A stretch of DNA of 64,000 bases from Gammaproteobacteria bacterium (GTDB lineage Bacteria > Pseudomonadota > Gammaproteobacteria > Pseudomonadales > Moraxellaceae): NCBI GenBank assembly GCA_028868515.1, contig JAGWUI010000011.1, forward strand, positions 1-64,000, read 5' to 3'. The notes beneath the pieces were generated by a model. The model was not told the DNA's origin. It worked only from the letters and a program-made list of their open reading frames with translations, and did not search any database. Position 1 is the stretch's first letter; every line of letters begins with the position of its first letter. This document shows positions 61,828 through 64,000 of this stretch, piece after piece. Both the position numbers and the translations under genes were made by a program.

Positions 61828-62982
61828 TTAACCCTGCTTTGGCGAGTGAGATGCTGTGCCTGAATCTTTGCTTGGATTCTTGCTTGGCGAGATCACATCA
61901 ATCGCACGATTCTGACGGTCTACAGGAAGGATTTGTTGATCATCGTGGAGTAGTTGCACGCCAGCCGTGACGACCCAGTCTGTTGGTTGAAGACCTGAGA
62001 TAATTGTTGCAGTATTTCGTCCGTAGACGCCGACTTGAATGGGCATTTTTTTAATCCGTGAGGTTTCTAGATTAACGACCCAAACGTATGCGACACCTTG
62101 TTCCGCAGTGATTGCCGATAGAGGAAGTGAAATCAGTGGTTTAGATGCAGCGTCGTTGGTAAAAACTCGTGCACTTTGTCCAATATCAACGTTAGGTTCA
62201 GATTGATCAAAGGCAATTCGAGTGGCGAAGGTACGAGAAGTATCTGCTGCTGGTGAAATTTCTCGAACATGTGCAGGAAAATGTGCATCAGGCTGCGACC
62301 ACACTGTGACCGTGACAGCTTGCCCAACATGAAAATGCGTTGCATCCTGTTCAGGAATCCCGATCAAGACTTCGCGATCACCTTGGGTTGCTAGTGTGTA
62401 TGCGGTTTGTCCTGCGGTGACGACTTGCCCTGCTTCAATTTGACGTTGTACGATTTTGCCATTTTGTGGCGCACGCAGGAATGTGTATTCGATTTGGTTG
62501 TTTGCCAGACTCAGTTGAGATTTTGCTTGGGTGAGTGCTGATTCTGCGGCTTTAAATTGATTATCTACTTGGTCGTATTGTGAACGACTGATTGCATTAG
62601 GTGCTAATAGTAGCTTGTAGCGCGCTAATTCTGCGCTGGCGATGCGTTCGGCAGATTCTGCGCTCGCAAGCTGTGCTTTTGCAGCATTTAATTGAAGTTC
62701 TGCGTCTTGTGGATCGAGTTGCGCAAGAATTTGACCTTGCTTGACTGTATCGCCGACATCAACCAATCGTTTAATCACTTTTCCAGACACTCGAAATGAC
62801 AATTGCGGTTGGAATCGTGCAGTGACCTCACCTGAATAGCTGTTCAGCAGAGTATCTGCTGGGATAGGTTGTGCAACAATTGCTGGACGTGGTGCAGGTT
62901 TTTCGGGCTCGGCGTGGTGACAAGCACTGATCAAGACGACTGTTGTCATGAGTGCTGTGCGAATTGGCAACTGCATAGACAT
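61828..62982 (-). CDS. RND periplasmic adaptor (membrane fusion protein)
   Basis: About 384 residues from the ATG at 62982, which has AGGA eight bases upstream; the long frame to 63096 is not needed. Lipoprotein signal with lipobox ISAC (MQLPIRTALMTTVVLISAC). Two biotinyl-lipoyl halves flank the helical hairpin: RLVDVGDTVKQGQILAQLDPQDAEL and the return RAPQNGKIVQRQIEAGQVVTAGQ. The beta-barrel and membrane-proximal parts follow. The tail is Pro/Ser/Lys-rich. First gene of the operon with the permease; the divergent TetR gene probably controls both. Confidence 0.9.
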   Translation of the reverse strand: MSMQLPIRTALMTTVVLISACHHAEPEKPAPRPAIVAQPIPADTLLNSYSGEVTARFQPQLSFRVSGKVIKRLVDVGDTVKQGQILAQLDPQDAELQLNAAKAQLASAESAERIASAELARYKLLLAPNAISRSQYDQVDNQFKAAESALTQAKSQLSLANNQIEYTFLRAPQNGKIVQRQIEAGQVVTAGQTAYTLATQGDREVLIGIPEQDATHFHVGQAVTVTVWSQPDAHFPAHVREISPAADTSRTFATRIAFDQSEPNVDIGQSARVFTNDAASKPLISLPLSAITAEQGVAYVWVVNLETSRIKKMPIQVGVYGRNTATIISGLQPTDWVVTAGVQLLHDDQQILPVDRQNRAIDVISPSKNPSKDSGTASHSPKQG

Positions 62983-63136
62983 GATATTTTTCCTAGAATT
63001 AGCGGTATAAGTTGTGTTGAATCGGTGGATAGTTGTCGTGCACGCGCGCTGCCATGCGGTTATCTGGTCGCAAAATAGTCGACCGTGACTGTTCATTGTT
63101 ATACTATGCAGTCTGGTGGACTTAGTAAACCCTTCG

Positions 63137-63154
63137 GTTCAATATTTATTGAAC
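63137..63154. promoter_or_regulatory. TetR operator candidate
   Basis: Perfect palindrome GTTCAATA-TT-TATTGAAC in the 224-bp gap between the adaptor start at 62982 and the tetR start at 63206. Size and symmetry match TetR-family operators. Confidence 0.7.
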
Positions 63155-63205
63155 TAATTAGTTTTGTATCTGCTGTAAATTTTGGAAAAATTGATAGAGT
63201 AGCTT

Positions 63206-63856
63206 ATGACCACATCATTATCCTCTGCACCGAACGCTGTGATTGGTGGCTTGGGACGACCAAAAGACTTGGCCAAGCGAGCCGCAATTTTGTTAGCGGC
63301 AAAGGACTTGTTTTTGCGATTGGGCTATGATGGAAGTAGTATGGATGCGATTGCGGCTGAAGCAAAAGTATCTAAATTAACGGTATATAGCCATTTTAAC
63401 GACAAGGAAACCTTGTTTGCAGCGGCAATTGAAGCGCATTGTATTAATCATTTACCACCATCACTTTTTGATTTGGCAGAACATGCGTCTATTTCAGATG
63501 TGCTGTATGGCCTTGCTTCTCGGTTCCAGCAGTTAATTAATAATCAAGAGTCAACAGAACTACACCGATTGCTTGTGACACTTGCAGTGCAAAACCCTGA
63601 AAAAACGCGATTATTTTACAATGCGGGTCCACAGAGAACGCTGAATGAGGTTGTGCGATTATTTGAACAGGCTCATCGACAAGGCAAACTCAATATTCCT
63701 GATTGTGAAATGGCTGCGGAATATTTTCTGGCTTCGTTTACGGGATGTACCCAACTTCGTCTGATTTTAGCGATTGATGAAGCAGAAGATCGAGCTGCGG
63801 GTGAGCGCTATGTGCGCGAAGTCGTGCAGCGGTTCGTTCGCGCTTATAGTGTTTAA
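63206..63856 (+). CDS. TetR/AcrR-family repressor
   Basis: A 216-residue regulator. The N-terminal HTH is typical: DLAKRAAILLAAKDLFLRLGYDGSSMDAIAAEAKVSKLTVYSHFNDKETLF (about 20-70, read in pieces). A helical ligand-binding C-terminal domain follows and resembles the AcrR type (TetR_C). Divergent from the RND operon, with a perfect palindrome between, so it is probably a local repressor relieved by pump substrates. Confidence 0.92.
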   Translation: MTTSLSSAPNAVIGGLGRPKDLAKRAAILLAAKDLFLRLGYDGSSMDAIAAEAKVSKLTVYSHFNDKETLFAAAIEAHCINHLPPSLFDLAEHASISDVLYGLASRFQQLINNQESTELHRLLVTLAVQNPEKTRLFYNAGPQRTLNEVVRLFEQAHRQGKLNIPDCEMAAEYFLASFTGCTQLRLILAIDEAEDRAAGERYVREVVQRFVRAYSV

Positions 63857-63884
63857 AGCGTTTTTAACTCGTTGTAACCGTGTA

Positions 63885-64000
63885 CTAATTCTGCCATAAC
63901 GCCTTCCACATTCGAGTCAGCAGCCCTCGTGCAGCCGCTTGTGTTTGTGAACTTGCTGACACACCATAATATTTCACTTGATCATTGCGCCCTTCATTTG
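63885..64000 (-). CDS. 3' end of an unidentified gene
   Basis: The minus-strand frame entering at base 64000 reads NEGRNDQVKYYGVSASSQTQ, then AAARGLLTRMWKALWQN, and stops at TAG (63885-63887). It is open and convergent with tetR, so it is likely the C-terminus of a larger protein, of which only 38 residues are visible. No family assigned. Confidence 0.5.
   Translation of the reverse strand, partial: NEGRNDQVKYYGVSASSQTQAAARGLLTRMWKALWQN

Overview
The window reads as a chromosomal segment of a gammaproteobacterium, most likely a member or close relative of the Moraxellaceae (Acinetobacter-like). That placement rests on recalled gene order and protein families (rpsO-pnp next to a TRAP transporter cluster, PrlC-YheV, RNase R), not on a search. 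The housekeeping flanks are moderately AT-rich. The interior is more AT-rich, dense with integrases, HTH regulators and unknown genes, and is clearly acquired DNA.

Left core (1-18423): a truncated SAM methyltransferase and a phytanoyl-CoA dioxygenase-like gene; rpsO and pnp with a long stem in the pnp leader; a TRAP-type uptake cluster (lipoprotein, solute-binding protein, rhombosortase-like membrane protease, fused permease); a DMT exporter; a small membrane/coiled-coil protein; a 202-bp MITE-like inverted repeat; yheV-prlC; rnr; and tRNA-Leu(CAG).

Accessory block (18404-53756): the 3' end of tRNA-Leu is repeated exactly, 23 bp, at 53734, and a decayed third copy lies at 29671. I read this as two tandem integrative elements in one tRNA gene. 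Element 1 (about 11 kb) has a P4-type integrase, AlpA-like, CHC2 and DUF3631 replication-type proteins, a minus-strand cluster of secreted, membrane and zinc-ribbon proteins, and a divergent CI/Cro-like switch with three visible operators. Element 2 (about 24 kb) has its own integrase with paired 11-bp-spaced repeats near both ends, a second AlpA/DUF3631 pair behind a structured noncoding stretch, a MobQ relaxase with a recognisable oriT, a serine recombinase plus two ParB-like genes forming a nested cassette, an SDH-type serine protease, an XRE/ImmA pair, a dead hsdR tail, and a four-gene cassette: MmeI-like DNA methyltransferase, AlbA_2 ATP-binding protein, DEAD helicase and GIY-YIG nuclease. 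No type IV secretion genes are visible, so element 2 looks mobilizable rather than self-transmissible.

Right core (53757-64000): an AI-2E family permease, a small lipoprotein, tRNA-Ser(GCU) and tRNA-Arg(ACG). The tRNA-Arg carries the eroded remains of a third related island, in which an integrase 5' end is joined to cargo. Then come a diguanylate cyclase, an RND efflux pump with a divergent TetR regulator and a perfect palindromic operator candidate, and the 3' end of an unidentified gene.

The best candidate for an under-described system is the methyltransferase/AlbA_2/helicase/GIY-YIG cassette at 45515-53403. It looks like a restriction-type defence in which methylation and cleavage sit on separate, translationally coupled proteins.
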